Positions 46,370-56,700 of a DNA stretch of 64,000 nt are shown here, piece by piece (positions within the stretch are counted from its first letter, which is position 1; the number at the start of each line of letters is the position of its first letter). Source of the stretch: Acinetobacter populi. Its GTDB lineage: Bacteria; Pseudomonadota; Gammaproteobacteria; Pseudomonadales; Moraxellaceae. Both the position numbers and the translations under genes were made by a program. The stretch is from positions 682,001 to 746,000 of the forward strand of contig NZ_NEXX01000001.1 in the NCBI RefSeq assembly GCF_002174125.1, written 5' to 3'. The notes beneath the pieces were generated by a model. It made no database searches. It was given only the letters and a program-made list of their open reading frames with translations, and was not told the DNA's origin.

Positions 46370-47593
46370 TTAAAAATTATATTGAACACGCATGGATGCA
46401 GAATTCCCAGAATCATCACGACTAGCTTCTGCCACTTGCTTGGTCTGAATATTCTGTAAATTTAACATTAACTTGACATTTTTATTGGCATACCAGTTTA
46501 CGCCCAGTAAATAAACATCTGCTTTTTTACTGTCGTACTGATCAACATCCACGTGTTCATAACGTCCGACAAGCTCCCATGCACCTGTTTTATGACTCGG
46601 TGTAATATTGGAAAACTTACCAGATTTGGCACTATAGCCTCTCGATTCACCTGTAAGCGTATAAGTCCCCATCAGATAATAGGACTGAATATCGGCATCT
46701 TCACTACTGTCATCCACCGCTTTCAGTTTGCGTTTCAAATATTCTGACTGCACTGAAAACGGACCATTCATATAAGCAAATTCCAGTACACCAGAACGAT
46801 CACTGTCAAAAGTTCCTGTGGCAAATTTAATCCCGTCAGATTTTTTCGCCCCCAATGTACTTTTGGCGGTAAATGTCCCTTGATCAATATTGGCATCATC
46901 CAGAGAAAGTCCGAGATGCAAGACTTCTTTTTTACTTAAAATAGGCGCATAAGTAATCCGTCCATCATAACCATAACGGGTACTTTGGGAGTTCACCGAA
47001 GTATTGCCATTATCATATAATGACACCGCCCAGCTCATCTTGTCATAGCCTTTACTCAATTGTAACTGCTGACTGGATTCGGTATTGCCAGCATTGGTTA
47101 AATCCCAGATTGCTGCACGCTCAATGGTAGAAGTTGCACCCGAACTGATTGATTGCTCCAACCCAAAAGGTCTGACCGCACGCCCAATCATGACATCAAA
47201 CCAAGGTAACCCTTTATATTGCAAAAAGAATGTATCCCATTCTAGTTGACTCTCACTGCCCAGATCCCCATAACCATTGACAATCATTTCATAATACCAG
47301 TCTTTGAAGGCTGTCCCGGTAATGCCAAAATAGCCACGACGCAAATAACTATCTACCCGGCTCTTATCATCGGTTGCATTATTTAATACGCCAGAAGAAT
47401 ACGAGGTATCCAAATTAATCCGTCCCGTCAGACTGATAGAAAACTGATCATCTGCGGTTCTTGCGCTAAAACCGCCATCAGTTTTGATGATGATATCCTG
47501 CCCTTCTGTGGTCACTACACCGGCATGTGTATGCGTGTAAAAACCGAATAAAAGTGGAACAAACGCCAATGTGTGAAAGTAGGTTGTCTTCAT
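46370..47593 (-). CDS. OprO/OprP-type outer-membrane porin
   Basis: A 407-residue beta-barrel protein with signal peptide (MKTTYFHTLAFVPLLFGFYT, then HTHA) and a terminal Phe (VQYNF), the mark of an outer-membrane protein. Sequence segments TDGGFSARTADDQFSISLTG, GRAVRPFGLEQSISS and YLRRGYFGITG are typical of the polyphosphate/phosphate porin family OprO/OprP. It probably admits phosphonates or other phosphorylated anions for the neighbouring ABC transporter. Confidence 0.85.
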   Translation of the reverse strand: MKTTYFHTLAFVPLLFGFYTHTHAGVVTTEGQDIIIKTDGGFSARTADDQFSISLTGRINLDTSYSSGVLNNATDDKSRVDSYLRRGYFGITGTAFKDWYYEMIVNGYGDLGSESQLEWDTFFLQYKGLPWFDVMIGRAVRPFGLEQSISSGATSTIERAAIWDLTNAGNTESSQQLQLSKGYDKMSWAVSLYDNGNTSVNSQSTRYGYDGRITYAPILSKKEVLHLGLSLDDANIDQGTFTAKSTLGAKKSDGIKFATGTFDSDRSGVLEFAYMNGPFSVQSEYLKRKLKAVDDSSEDADIQSYYLMGTYTLTGESRGYSAKSGKFSNITPSHKTGAWELVGRYEHVDVDQYDSKKADVYLLGVNWYANKNVKLMLNLQNIQTKQVAEASRDDSGNSASMRVQYNF

Positions 47594-47746
47594 TTCATAA
47601 TCCCCATAACATTGATTTAAAATAGATTTAAATTTACTTTGGCTTTTTTAAAGACAAAGTGTCCCGATATGATTGTTACCAATCATTTTTCAGTGTTGCG
47701 TGAAGTGGAATATTTGCGCCAAGCCAGGTGGCGCATGGTTCAGGAT

Positions 47747-49453
47747 TTACTGATTAAATTGTCGCCAAGCCTGTGTCCGTTGTAACAATGCTCGGGTGCA
47801 TAACCAGTGCACTAGTTTGATGATCATGGATGAAATTAACACCAGTGATCCCATTGCAGCAGCAGCAGCCGTATCACCTGCATCATCCATATTCAGAATA
47901 GATACCGAGGCCAGTATAGTATCTGGTGTATATAAAAATATTGCTGCGGACACGGTGGTCATTGCCGTCACGAAAAGATAAACCGAAATATCAAATATGG
48001 CTGGCAGACAGACCGGGATATACACTTTCCATAATGTTTTGGGTAAGGACACGCCCAAACTGCGTGCGGCATTATCCAGTTGTATAGGAAGCTGTTTAAT
48101 AGCCGCCACAGCAGTTAAATGGGGTACGGTGTAATAATGAATAATCGTTGATAAAATCAAGATATACATGGTGCCATACAGGAAACTTAAGGGATTGGCA
48201 CGATCATTAAAGAAGAAGATATAAGCAAGCCCTAATACCAGCCCCGGAATTGCCATCGGTAACAATGCAAAGCCCTGAATGGTATTTTTCAAAAACTCAT
48301 ATCCTCTTAGTCTTTGACTGGTAAAAGCCGCCAAGAAAATAAATAGAGTACCGAAAATGGACACAGCAAAAGCCAGTTTCAGAGAGTTAAAATAGGAATT
48401 CCAACCACCATCCACATATTCAAAATTATAATGTGAAAGTCCCAGTGTCATGTCATAAGGCCAATACTGGACAAAAGAAGCAAAAATCGCAGTACCAGTG
48501 ACCAACAGCATAAAACCAGCAATCAAAGCACAAAACACAAATAATGCAATGGTCAGACCTTTATTCTTGCCACTAAGATAGGGACGAATATCCTGATGCT
48601 GCATTCTGCTTTGCGATTTTTTCTGTAAGCGATCAATGGTAAAAGAAATTACGGCAGGAATAACCAGCAGTAATGACACCACTGCCCCCATGCTAAAGTT
48701 TTGCTGACCAATAATCTGTTTATAGACATCCAGTGCCATCATGTTATAGGAACCACCTATCACTTTTGGAATCCCAAAATCTGTCATCACATTGGTAAAG
48801 GCAATCAGCACCGTACTGACCAGTCCAATTCTCAAAGATGGCAACATGACAAAGTAGAATGTTTTTAGCGGACTTGCACCCAGACTGCGACTGGCTTCAA
48901 ATAACCGTGCATCAAGTCCCCGAAAGGCAGAAATCATGATCATCAATGCTGCCGGAAATAGCCAGAAGCAATATCCCATGACAATCCCCAATGGCCCATA
49001 AATTTCCAGATCACCAAGTAATGCTTTTAAAATGCCCTGATTACCAAACAAATAAACCAGAGAAATTGCAGGTAATAAAGACGGTGCCAAAATCGGTAAT
49101 AAAGCGACCACTTTAAAAAAACCTTTCAATGGAATACGGCTGCTGGTAAGTGCAAAGGCATACAAACTTGCCGTAACCAAAGTAATACTGGTTGCAATAA
49201 CTGCAATAAATAGAGAATTAAAAATCGAACTGGTTAAAGTCGAATCGGAAAAATACGCCACATAATTGGCCAATCCAACATACAACCCATCTCGATCAAA
49301 AAAAGACTTATAAATAATTACACCAAGCGGCATGACCACCAGAATAAACAATATTGCACACTGTAAAAGCAAAACTGCATTGTTCGGCGTAAGCTGGTAT
49401 CTTTCCCAGAATGGATGGCTGGATTCATCCGGGAGGACAGGCTGTTTTAGCAT
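47747..49453 (-). CDS. Aminophosphonate-type ABC transporter permease, fused double unit
   Basis: A 568-residue protein with two permease units in one chain. Each has the EAA loop: first EASRSLGASPLKTFYFVMLP (about 186-205), second NAARSLGVSLPKTLWKVYIP (about 465-484). About twelve membrane helices. It resembles the TIGR03262/PhnU2 2-aminoethylphosphonate permease. The 3'-adjacent gene is the porin, and the 5' end overlaps the ATPase gene by 7 bases. Confidence 0.85.
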   Translation of the reverse strand: MLKQPVLPDESSHPFWERYQLTPNNAVLLLQCAILFILVVMPLGVIIYKSFFDRDGLYVGLANYVAYFSDSTLTSSIFNSLFIAVIATSITLVTASLYAFALTSSRIPLKGFFKVVALLPILAPSLLPAISLVYLFGNQGILKALLGDLEIYGPLGIVMGYCFWLFPAALMIMISAFRGLDARLFEASRSLGASPLKTFYFVMLPSLRIGLVSTVLIAFTNVMTDFGIPKVIGGSYNMMALDVYKQIIGQQNFSMGAVVSLLLVIPAVISFTIDRLQKKSQSRMQHQDIRPYLSGKNKGLTIALFVFCALIAGFMLLVTGTAIFASFVQYWPYDMTLGLSHYNFEYVDGGWNSYFNSLKLAFAVSIFGTLFIFLAAFTSQRLRGYEFLKNTIQGFALLPMAIPGLVLGLAYIFFFNDRANPLSFLYGTMYILILSTIIHYYTVPHLTAVAAIKQLPIQLDNAARSLGVSLPKTLWKVYIPVCLPAIFDISVYLFVTAMTTVSAAIFLYTPDTILASVSILNMDDAGDTAAAAAMGSLVLISSMIIKLVHWLCTRALLQRTQAWRQFNQ

Positions 49454-50634
49454 AATGCACCTCCATCTGTTTCAAAAACATGTAGTCGATCATGATCAAT
49501 CGTGATACATACCTGTTGATCCAGAGCGAATTTTTTACTCAGATGATGATCAATATCAATTTGCAGATATGGCTGCTGTTCTTCGTCCTGTGGAGTCTCC
49601 GCCTGATCCAGAGCAAGATGTAATCGTGCCTTTGCACCTAAAAACTCATGCGCCTTAATAAATGCAGAGATATACAATTTATGCTCAAGCATACTGTCAT
49701 TGACATCAACCAATTGTGCATCTTCAGGTCTAAAGCCAATCTCTACTGGTGTATTACTAATAAACTGTTTCTTTAAAATGATACTAATCTGTTGCTGATC
49801 ACCGACTTCAAGGAGATGATTGGCCTTAATTTTTGCAGGCAATAGATTCATATGCCCGATAAAGGTTGCAACAAATTTTGTTGCTGGATGCTTATAAATA
49901 TTTTCGGGCGTATCCACCTGCTCAATCACACCATGATTCATCACCACAATACGATCGGCCAGTGTCAGTGCCTCTTCCTGATCGTGAGTGACCAAAATAG
50001 TCGGAATATGCAAACGCTGTTGTAATGTTCTGATTTCCTGACGTAAATGTAGACGGACTCTGGCATCCAGTGCAGATAAAGGTTCATCCAATAATAAAAT
50101 ATCAGGTTCAGAAGCAATGGCACGTGCTAAGGCTACCCGTTGTTGTTGTCCACCAGAAAGCTGTAAGGGATATTTTTTCTCGGAACCCGATAGCCCAATC
50201 ATTTCCAACAACTGTGTCACCCGCTCCTGTTTACGGATATTGGACCAATATGCGCCCTGCAAACCATAGGTAATATTGTCAGCAATCGTTAGATTGGGAA
50301 ACAGTGCATAGTTTTGGAAAACAATACCACAGCGTCTTTTTTCGGCCTTTAACTGACTGATATCTTCTCCATTTTTAATCAGTTGACCTTGTTCGATTTC
50401 ATCCAGACCTGCAATCAAGCGTAATAATGTGGTTTTTCCACAACCCGAAGGTCCAAGAAAGCATAACAACTCATTCTGCCCAAGGCTCAGATCGATATGC
50501 TGTAGTGCCACGAAATCTTTATACTGTTTGCGAATACCAATCATCTCAAGTGCCGACTGTCCGCTTTTGTTTTTGTTCTCTGCACTCCCATCTAAATTTT
50601 GGGGCGTAGATTGTTTCCGGGATAATGTATTCAT
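49447..50634 (-). CDS. Aminophosphonate-type ABC transporter ATP-binding protein
   Basis: A 395-residue ABC ATPase of the spermidine/phosphonate type (TIGR03258/PhnT2-like). Walker A GPSGCGKTT, signature LSGGQQQRVA, Walker B ILLLDEPLSALDA, then a C-terminal TOBE-type regulatory domain (RPEDAQLVDVNDSML). The start is at ATG 50634, with AGAGG 7 bases upstream. Overlaps the permease gene. Confidence 0.85.
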   Translation of the reverse strand: MNTLSRKQSTPQNLDGSAENKNKSGQSALEMIGIRKQYKDFVALQHIDLSLGQNELLCFLGPSGCGKTTLLRLIAGLDEIEQGQLIKNGEDISQLKAEKRRCGIVFQNYALFPNLTIADNITYGLQGAYWSNIRKQERVTQLLEMIGLSGSEKKYPLQLSGGQQQRVALARAIASEPDILLLDEPLSALDARVRLHLRQEIRTLQQRLHIPTILVTHDQEEALTLADRIVVMNHGVIEQVDTPENIYKHPATKFVATFIGHMNLLPAKIKANHLLEVGDQQQISIILKKQFISNTPVEIGFRPEDAQLVDVNDSMLEHKLYISAFIKAHEFLGAKARLHLALDQAETPQDEEQQPYLQIDIDHHLSKKFALDQQVCITIDHDRLHVFETDGGALC

Positions 50635-50774
50635 ACGGATACCTCTTTGAGTCAACTATTTAATGCACACAATTAAATAGACTCAAAATCAACAAGTATT
50701 ATCTAGATTGTTGTGTCACTCACCTAAGACACCCAAGCAATCTTCCTATCTCAACGCTGCATTAGATCTGAATA

Positions 50775-51800
50775 TTATTTCGGCTCATTCTTGGCTGAAT
50801 AACGAGAATTCCATTGTTTCAGGATACGGTCTCTATTGGTTGCAGCCCATGCAAAATCATTCTTAATCATTAATGCATTGACATTTGATGGTCTGAACTT
50901 AACTGGTTTTGCAACTCCCGGATAAGCAACAACCGCAGACTGTGTCGCAGCCAAAACATTGGCATCTTTACTCACCGCCCAATTCATGAATTTTTGTGCA
51001 TCAGTTAAGTTTTTGGTCCCTTTCACAATTGCTGCGGCTTCCATATCCCAACCCAAACCTTCTTTTGGAAAGACCAGATCAATCGGTGCGCCTTTTTGTT
51101 TTAATAGTGCTGTACGATAGCCAAAAGAAACGCCAATCACGGCTTCTCCTTGTGCAACCATTTTGCAGGGTTTTGAACCCGAATGAATATATTGTTTGAC
51201 ATTCTTATTCAAGGCATCCATATAGGCCCAGCCTTTTTGCTCACCCATCATTTGCAACCACGAAGAAACATTTAAATAGCCAGTACCACTAGATTCCGGA
51301 TTCGGCATCACAATCAACCCCTTATAAATTGGCTTAGTCAGATCCTGCCAAGTTTGCGGTAAGGGCAATTTACGTTTTTTCAGCTCAATACTATTAACAC
51401 AAAGTGCAGCTTCATAAGCCGATAATCCAATCCATGTCGGTACTTTTTTATCACTGACAAAACGTTTATCCAGCTTCTGAACTCCCACAGGTGCATAAGG
51501 CATTAACATATTCTGTCTATCCAGTGCCATTAGACTGGTCAATGCCAATCCTGCCACCACATCTGCCTTGGGATTATTTTTTTCTGCTAGAAGTTTGGCA
51601 GTAATGACGCCAGTGGAATCACGAACCCATTTCACTGTGACATCGGGATAAGCCTTTTTAAAACTTGCGGTATAACTGGGTAACTGATCTGCCTCTAAAG
51701 AGGTATAAACCGTTATTACTCCAGCATTTGCTGTACCGAATACCATCAATCCACTCATTGCTAAAATACATTTAGCTTGATCTTTCAGTGATCGTTTCAT
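50775..51800 (-). CDS. Aminophosphonate-type ABC substrate-binding protein
   Basis: A 341-residue periplasmic binding protein of the FbpA/PhnS2 type (TIGR03261-like). Signal peptide up to FGTANAG, then ITVYTSLEADQLPSYTASFK. It has KWVRDSTGVITAKLLAEKNNPKADV and GLIVMPNPESSGTGYLNVSS. First gene of the transporter run; its own upstream region carries a HutC-type operator-like site. Confidence 0.85.
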   Translation of the reverse strand: MKRSLKDQAKCILAMSGLMVFGTANAGVITVYTSLEADQLPSYTASFKKAYPDVTVKWVRDSTGVITAKLLAEKNNPKADVVAGLALTSLMALDRQNMLMPYAPVGVQKLDKRFVSDKKVPTWIGLSAYEAALCVNSIELKKRKLPLPQTWQDLTKPIYKGLIVMPNPESSGTGYLNVSSWLQMMGEQKGWAYMDALNKNVKQYIHSGSKPCKMVAQGEAVIGVSFGYRTALLKQKGAPIDLVFPKEGLGWDMEAAAIVKGTKNLTDAQKFMNWAVSKDANVLAATQSAVVAYPGVAKPVKFRPSNVNALMIKNDFAWAATNRDRILKQWNSRYSAKNEPK

Positions 51801-52239
51801 CTTTATACCTCTTTAAATAGGAAGTTTCATAATTCAATCTGGTTTATACCAGTTTATCTATAAAAGCAATTTCAATGCCAAAATTTAAACAAATACTCCT
51901 TATACTTTTTATCTTGCTGATTTTTATAACATTCATTTTTTATAATTTAGTTTAGGCGTTCAAATATCTAAAAATCTAAAATAAAAATCTAAAAATTGCT
52001 TAAATAAAATCAAAACACATGATTATAAGTGAACCAAAAATGACCATTAAATATATCATTGCACAATAATAAAACACCAAGAAATAAAATAAATAAATTA
52101 TTAAATATCAATATGATATATAAATATACATTAAATTAATTTTTATATTTTTTTAAAACACAAAAATCCACAACACCAATAATATATATTGATATTGCGG
52201 ATACATTATTATTATTAAATTAATTAACAATATTAATCA
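51801..52239. promoter_or_regulatory. AT-rich gap holding the transporter promoter
   Basis: 439 bases of very AT-rich non-coding DNA (near 80% A+T by eye). At 51839-51852 the sequence CTGGTTTATACCAG is a palindrome that contains GTTTATAC, matching the HutC-subfamily operator consensus GT-N-TA-N-AC, 39 bases before the transporter start. Three ATCTAAAA repeats lie at 51966-51994. No gene seen. Confidence 0.5.
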
Positions 52240-53586
52240 TTATGATCTTTTTAACTTTAATAAAGATTGATCCAATGCATTAACCAGCCAATCAATATCC
52301 TGTACTTGAAATGCCAGTGGTGGTCGCAGTTTTAAAACATTCCCGTAAGGACCTGCAACAGAAGTCAGTACCCGATGCGTATTACGCAACTCTTCAATTA
52401 AATCCAGAGCCAATGCTTTATCCGGTGTTTTACTTTGGCGATCTTTGACCAATTCAAAACCAATAAATAACCCTGCCCCACGCACATCGCCAACACATTC
52501 ATGTCGTTCCATCAGTTTTGTCAGTTCAGCTTGTAATAATGCGCCCACCTGTTGACTATGAGCCTGTAATTGTTCTTCCTGAATCACCTTCAAAACCGCC
52601 TGAGCTGCCGCCATCGACACCGGATTACCACCGAAAGTATTAAAATAAGGAATTTGATCACTAAAAGCAGATAACACATCGCTTTTTGCCAATAAACCAG
52701 ACACAGGAATACCATTGCCCATCGGTTTACCTGTGGTAATGATATCCGGTACCACACCGTGCCGGGCAAAACCCCAAAATGCATCACCAGTACGGGCAAA
52801 ACCTGGCTGAACCTCATCTGCAATAAAAATTCCGCCATTGGCATGGACAACATCGACGGCTTTTTGTAAAAAGCCTACTGGGTTTGGCATCACGCCATCG
52901 GATGAAAAAATAGAGTCTGCTAAAAATCCAGCAAATTTAATTCCATGTGCGTTCATATCATCAATTTGCTGTTGGATTTGATTGGCAAACCATTCGCCTA
53001 AATCAGCTGTATCCACACGATAAGCATCTGGTGCTGGTACCAAACGAGTGGTGTCAGCCAATGTCTGACCGGAACCTAGTGCAGGCGAACAACCAGAGGT
53101 TAATGCACTTGTGCCATGATAGGCTTCCTGTGAAACAATAATGCCTGTACCACCGCTATAAGACTGTGCTACACGAATCGCTAGATCGTTGGCTTCTGAA
53201 CCAGTACACATATACATGGCACGATCAACCTCGGTCGGGACAGTAGTCAAAAGCTGCTCGGTGTAATCCAGAATACCTTCATGCAGATAGCGTGTGTGTG
53301 TGTTCAACATCTTCATCTGTTGATTCACAGCCTCAATCACTGCTGGATGACAATGTCCAATACTTGCCACATTATTATAGGCATCGAGATATTGATTCCC
53401 TGCCGCGTCCCATAAATATTGCCCTTCACCACGAACCAGATGCACAGGGTTGCGATAAAACAAACGGTACGAACCACCCAAAATTTTACTTCGTTTATCC
53501 GTAAGTTGGCGAGTTTCGGCATCTAATGCATTGGCATGTTCAGCACGAAAACTATTGGTATCCATAATAGTGGAACGTGTAACCAT
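52240..53586 (-). CDS. Class III PLP enzyme of the phospho-lyase type (aminotransferase fold)
   Basis: A 448-residue fold-type I PLP enzyme. Seen: NVASIGHCHPAVIEAVNQQM, CTGSEANDLAIRVA, the Schiff-base lysine in IITTGKPMGNGIPVSG (Lys287) and FNTFGGNPVSMAAA. The GKPMGNG variant is typical of the AGXT2L1/ethanolamine-phosphate phospho-lyase and PbfA (R-HAEP ammonia-lyase) groups. Next to an aminophosphonate transporter, elimination of ammonia and phosphate (or ammonia alone) from a 2-amino phospho-compound is more likely than transamination. Start 53586 behind AGAGAGGG. Divergent from deoR. Confidence 0.75.
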   Translation of the reverse strand: MVTRSTIMDTNSFRAEHANALDAETRQLTDKRSKILGGSYRLFYRNPVHLVRGEGQYLWDAAGNQYLDAYNNVASIGHCHPAVIEAVNQQMKMLNTHTRYLHEGILDYTEQLLTTVPTEVDRAMYMCTGSEANDLAIRVAQSYSGGTGIIVSQEAYHGTSALTSGCSPALGSGQTLADTTRLVPAPDAYRVDTADLGEWFANQIQQQIDDMNAHGIKFAGFLADSIFSSDGVMPNPVGFLQKAVDVVHANGGIFIADEVQPGFARTGDAFWGFARHGVVPDIITTGKPMGNGIPVSGLLAKSDVLSAFSDQIPYFNTFGGNPVSMAAAQAVLKVIQEEQLQAHSQQVGALLQAELTKLMERHECVGDVRGAGLFIGFELVKDRQSKTPDKALALDLIEELRNTHRVLTSVAGPYGNVLKLRPPLAFQVQDIDWLVNALDQSLLKLKRS

Positions 53587-53761
53587 ATGACCCTCTCTAA
53601 GCGATGAAATGACAAATGTGGATAAGCTAGAAATAGATTATGCCTATTTTTATTAAAATGCAAGAAAATACACAAATACATTTTTATACACATAAGCCTT
53701 ATTCTTTGCTACATTAATGGTTACAATCTAACGATGCTTTTCTTTATGGAATCTTGCGCTG

Positions 53762-54550
53762 ATGCTGCAACAAGAACGCTTACATCGAATTCGGGCTTTA
53801 TTGAGTAATTTTAAAAATATTTCCACTGAACGCATCATGAAAGAATTAAATATCTCACGAGAAACTGCACGTCGAGATATTATTGAACTCGAAGCCATGG
53901 GAGAAGGAAAACGTGTGCATGGTGGCATCGTTGCCATTGAACCGATTAATCAAGAAGCCCCGCTAACACAACGTTATCAACATATGGCAAAAGAAAAACG
54001 CAGTATCGTGCGTAAAGCTGTTGAACTATTAAAACCAGGGCAAAGTATTTTTATTGATGCAGGTTCAACCACATCAATGTTGGCTGAAGAATTACGCACC
54101 ATGTCCGGTTTAACCATTATCACCAACAGTATTCAGGCTGTGATGAATTTGACACTGGCCGATGAAAATGAAAGCCCACAACATGAAATTATTTTAATTG
54201 GCGGCCGGATTTTCAATCGCCCACAAACTCAAGGGGATTTTACCATTGCAGAAATTCAAAAATTTACTGTGGACATCGCCCTCCTATCACCCGTTGGTTT
54301 GAGTGCAAATTTTGGTGCGAGCAGTTTTTATAGTGAGGAAGCACTGATTGCACAAAGCATGTCTAGGCGAGCAAAACAAACTTTCATTCTGGCCGATAGC
54401 AGTAAAATTGGGGTAAGCAGCAGAATTTGCTATGCAAGCTGTCAAGAGATCAATACCATCATTAGCAATGACGATATCGAAAAACACCCGGAATTTGAAT
54501 CCATTCGATTAAAAAACAAGAATATAGAAATTCACTTATGTCATAAATAA
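53762..54550 (+). CDS. DeoR/GlpR-family regulator
   Basis: A 262-residue transcription factor. N-terminal HTH (LQQERLHRIRALLSNFKNIS, then TERIMKELNISRETARRDI) and a C-terminal DeoR sensor domain (SIFIDAGSTTSMLAEEL, TIITNSIQAV). Divergent from the PLP enzyme, so probably controls it, with a phosphorylated intermediate as likely ligand. Confidence 0.87.
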   Translation: MLQQERLHRIRALLSNFKNISTERIMKELNISRETARRDIIELEAMGEGKRVHGGIVAIEPINQEAPLTQRYQHMAKEKRSIVRKAVELLKPGQSIFIDAGSTTSMLAEELRTMSGLTIITNSIQAVMNLTLADENESPQHEIILIGGRIFNRPQTQGDFTIAEIQKFTVDIALLSPVGLSANFGASSFYSEEALIAQSMSRRAKQTFILADSSKIGVSSRICYASCQEINTIISNDDIEKHPEFESIRLKNKNIEIHLCHK

Positions 54551-54607
54551 ACCACTATTTTTATGATCGAATCTTTATCCAGTAATGTTTTTCGTAACGA
54601 TTAAAAA

Positions 54608-54631
54608 GAGGCGAATTATCGCCTCTTTTTT
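54608..54631. terminator. Bidirectional terminator between deoR and betT
   Basis: GAGGCGA (54608-54614) pairs with TCGCCTC (54619-54625), preceded by AAAAA and followed by TTTTTT, so it can end transcription in both directions. Confidence 0.85.
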
Positions 54632-54639
54632 AACTGATG

Positions 54640-56700
54640 TTAATCCTCTGGATCTGGAAATAGCGGACGATTCCCAGGACCAATACGATTCATATGCAGG
54701 AATGACATATGACGCTCATATTTATCCAGAATGTCATTAATCACCTGCTCTTTGGTATACCCTACCAAATCATTATCTTGTGAACCTTCATATAAGAATG
54801 TTTCTAAACGATAATAAAAATGTTTGCCGGATTTACCACGTTCACTAAACTGTGGTGCAGTATAACGCACGGGCCAAATCTGATAGACAAAATTATAATC
54901 CTCTTCCAAATAAATTGTTAAATCAAGATGATAAAGGGCATCATTTTCTTTCAGTGGTGTCGTTGTCACATCAACCTGCATGCCCTGTTTAATCAGTTCT
55001 TCGGCAACAGTCTTAACGGCAGGCTGGCAAACACCATCTAACATCTGGAGCGTCTCGGTTGTACCGGGATGCTGCATCACTCGGGATAAACGCTGTTTCC
55101 AGTTCAGAATATCCACATTACCAACGACAGGTGCAGCGTTCAGACTTCGACTGGCTTTACGATAATCCTCGAGGCGCAAGGATTTATATAAACCGACCAT
55201 AACCAACAACATCACAAAACTAAACGGCAGTCCCATAATCACCGTTGCACTTTGTAAAGCAGTGATTCCATTTGCCATCAACATTGCAAGGGTTAGCACT
55301 CCAATTGCAATTGCCCAGAACACACGCAGCCAGCGCGGTGCATCATTATCAATACTCGAAAATTTTGTCGTAAAATTTCCTAGCACCAACGCACCTGAGT
55401 CAGCAGAAGTCACATAAAATAATAAGCCAGTAATTGTGGCAACACCCGCAATAAAGGCAAAACCGGGATATTGTGCCAACAGATCATAAAAACCATGCGC
55501 AGGATTGATCAGTACAGTTTCCGCAAGTGCAGTATTACCATCAAAGATCACATTATATAATGCACTACTACCAAAGATGGACAGCCATGTCATGGTAAAT
55601 AATAAGGGAATAATCAAGGTACCACAGACAAATTCACGAATGGTACGCCCGCGAGAAATTCTCGCCAAGAATAAGCCAACAAACGGTGACCAAGCCACCC
55701 ACCATGCCCAGAAAAAGATGGTCCAGCTATTCATCCAGTCTTTGGGCTGTTCAAAGGCAAAACTTTCCAATGCCAAACTCGGAAAACGCGTAATATAATC
55801 GCCAAAGTTCTGTACCAAGGCATTGAGTAAAAACTCGGTATTGCCAACTGCCAATACAAATAACATCAGGCCAATTGCCACATAAACATTGACTTCAGAT
55901 AAAATGCGAATGCCTTTGTTGACGCCGGTTGTTACAGAAATAATGGTGACGATCACAGCGACAATAATTAATGTCGTTTGTACCCATAAGTTTTCCGGCA
56001 AATCGAATAACACATGTAAACCGTAGTTTAACTGTACCACTGCAATACCGCAGGTGGTCGCGATCCCGAAAATTGTACCAATCACCGCAGCGGTATCTAC
56101 ACTATCACCAATTGACCCATCAATTTTTTTACCAAAAATTGGATACAAGGCAGAACGGATGGTCAAAGGTAAATTATACCGGTAACTAAAATAGCCCAAT
56201 GCCATGCCAACCAGAGCATACATGCCCCATCCCGTTAAACCATAATGAAATAAGGTCCACACCATGCTTAGTCGCGCGGCTTCAAAGGTTTGTCCTTCGC
56301 CAACGGGTGGATTCATATAATGGGATAATGGTTCTGCCACAGAAAAGAACATCAAGTCTGTTCCGATCCCGGCAGCAAATAGCATCGCAGACCAACTGAG
56401 CAGGCTAAACTCTGGTTTGGAATGTTTTGGGCCCAGTTTTATATCGCCATAGCGTGAGCAGGCAACAACAATCACAAAAATTAAATAGAGCGTTGCGGCA
56501 AGTAAGTAGTACCAGCTAAACGTGGAACTAACCCAAGCCAGCACAGTATTTAATACATGATTGGCAAAATCATTAAAGAAAATCGTGGTAAATGAAAATA
56601 TTAAAATAATGAGCGCTGAAACATAAAAGACCACACGATTTAAATGATCTTTTGTTTGAATGGATGAATTATCAACTGCTCTTGGATTATCTGTCACCAT
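54640..56700 (-). CDS. betT: High-affinity choline transporter BetT (BCCT family)
   Basis: A 686-residue betaine/choline/carnitine transporter with twelve predicted helices. The substrate-site helix contains WTIFFWAWWVAWSPFVGLFL, followed by ARISRGRTIREF. The long C-terminal cytosolic tail (beyond about residue 540) marks the osmosensitive BetT group. The start is at ATG 56700 with GAGGATTG upstream; the frame to 56772 is not supported. Divergent from betIBA. Confidence 0.9.
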   Translation of the reverse strand: MVTDNPRAVDNSSIQTKDHLNRVVFYVSALIILIFSFTTIFFNDFANHVLNTVLAWVSSTFSWYYLLAATLYLIFVIVVACSRYGDIKLGPKHSKPEFSLLSWSAMLFAAGIGTDLMFFSVAEPLSHYMNPPVGEGQTFEAARLSMVWTLFHYGLTGWGMYALVGMALGYFSYRYNLPLTIRSALYPIFGKKIDGSIGDSVDTAAVIGTIFGIATTCGIAVVQLNYGLHVLFDLPENLWVQTTLIIVAVIVTIISVTTGVNKGIRILSEVNVYVAIGLMLFVLAVGNTEFLLNALVQNFGDYITRFPSLALESFAFEQPKDWMNSWTIFFWAWWVAWSPFVGLFLARISRGRTIREFVCGTLIIPLLFTMTWLSIFGSSALYNVIFDGNTALAETVLINPAHGFYDLLAQYPGFAFIAGVATITGLLFYVTSADSGALVLGNFTTKFSSIDNDAPRWLRVFWAIAIGVLTLAMLMANGITALQSATVIMGLPFSFVMLLVMVGLYKSLRLEDYRKASRSLNAAPVVGNVDILNWKQRLSRVMQHPGTTETLQMLDGVCQPAVKTVAEELIKQGMQVDVTTTPLKENDALYHLDLTIYLEEDYNFVYQIWPVRYTAPQFSERGKSGKHFYYRLETFLYEGSQDNDLVGYTKEQVINDILDKYERHMSFLHMNRIGPGNRPLFPDPED

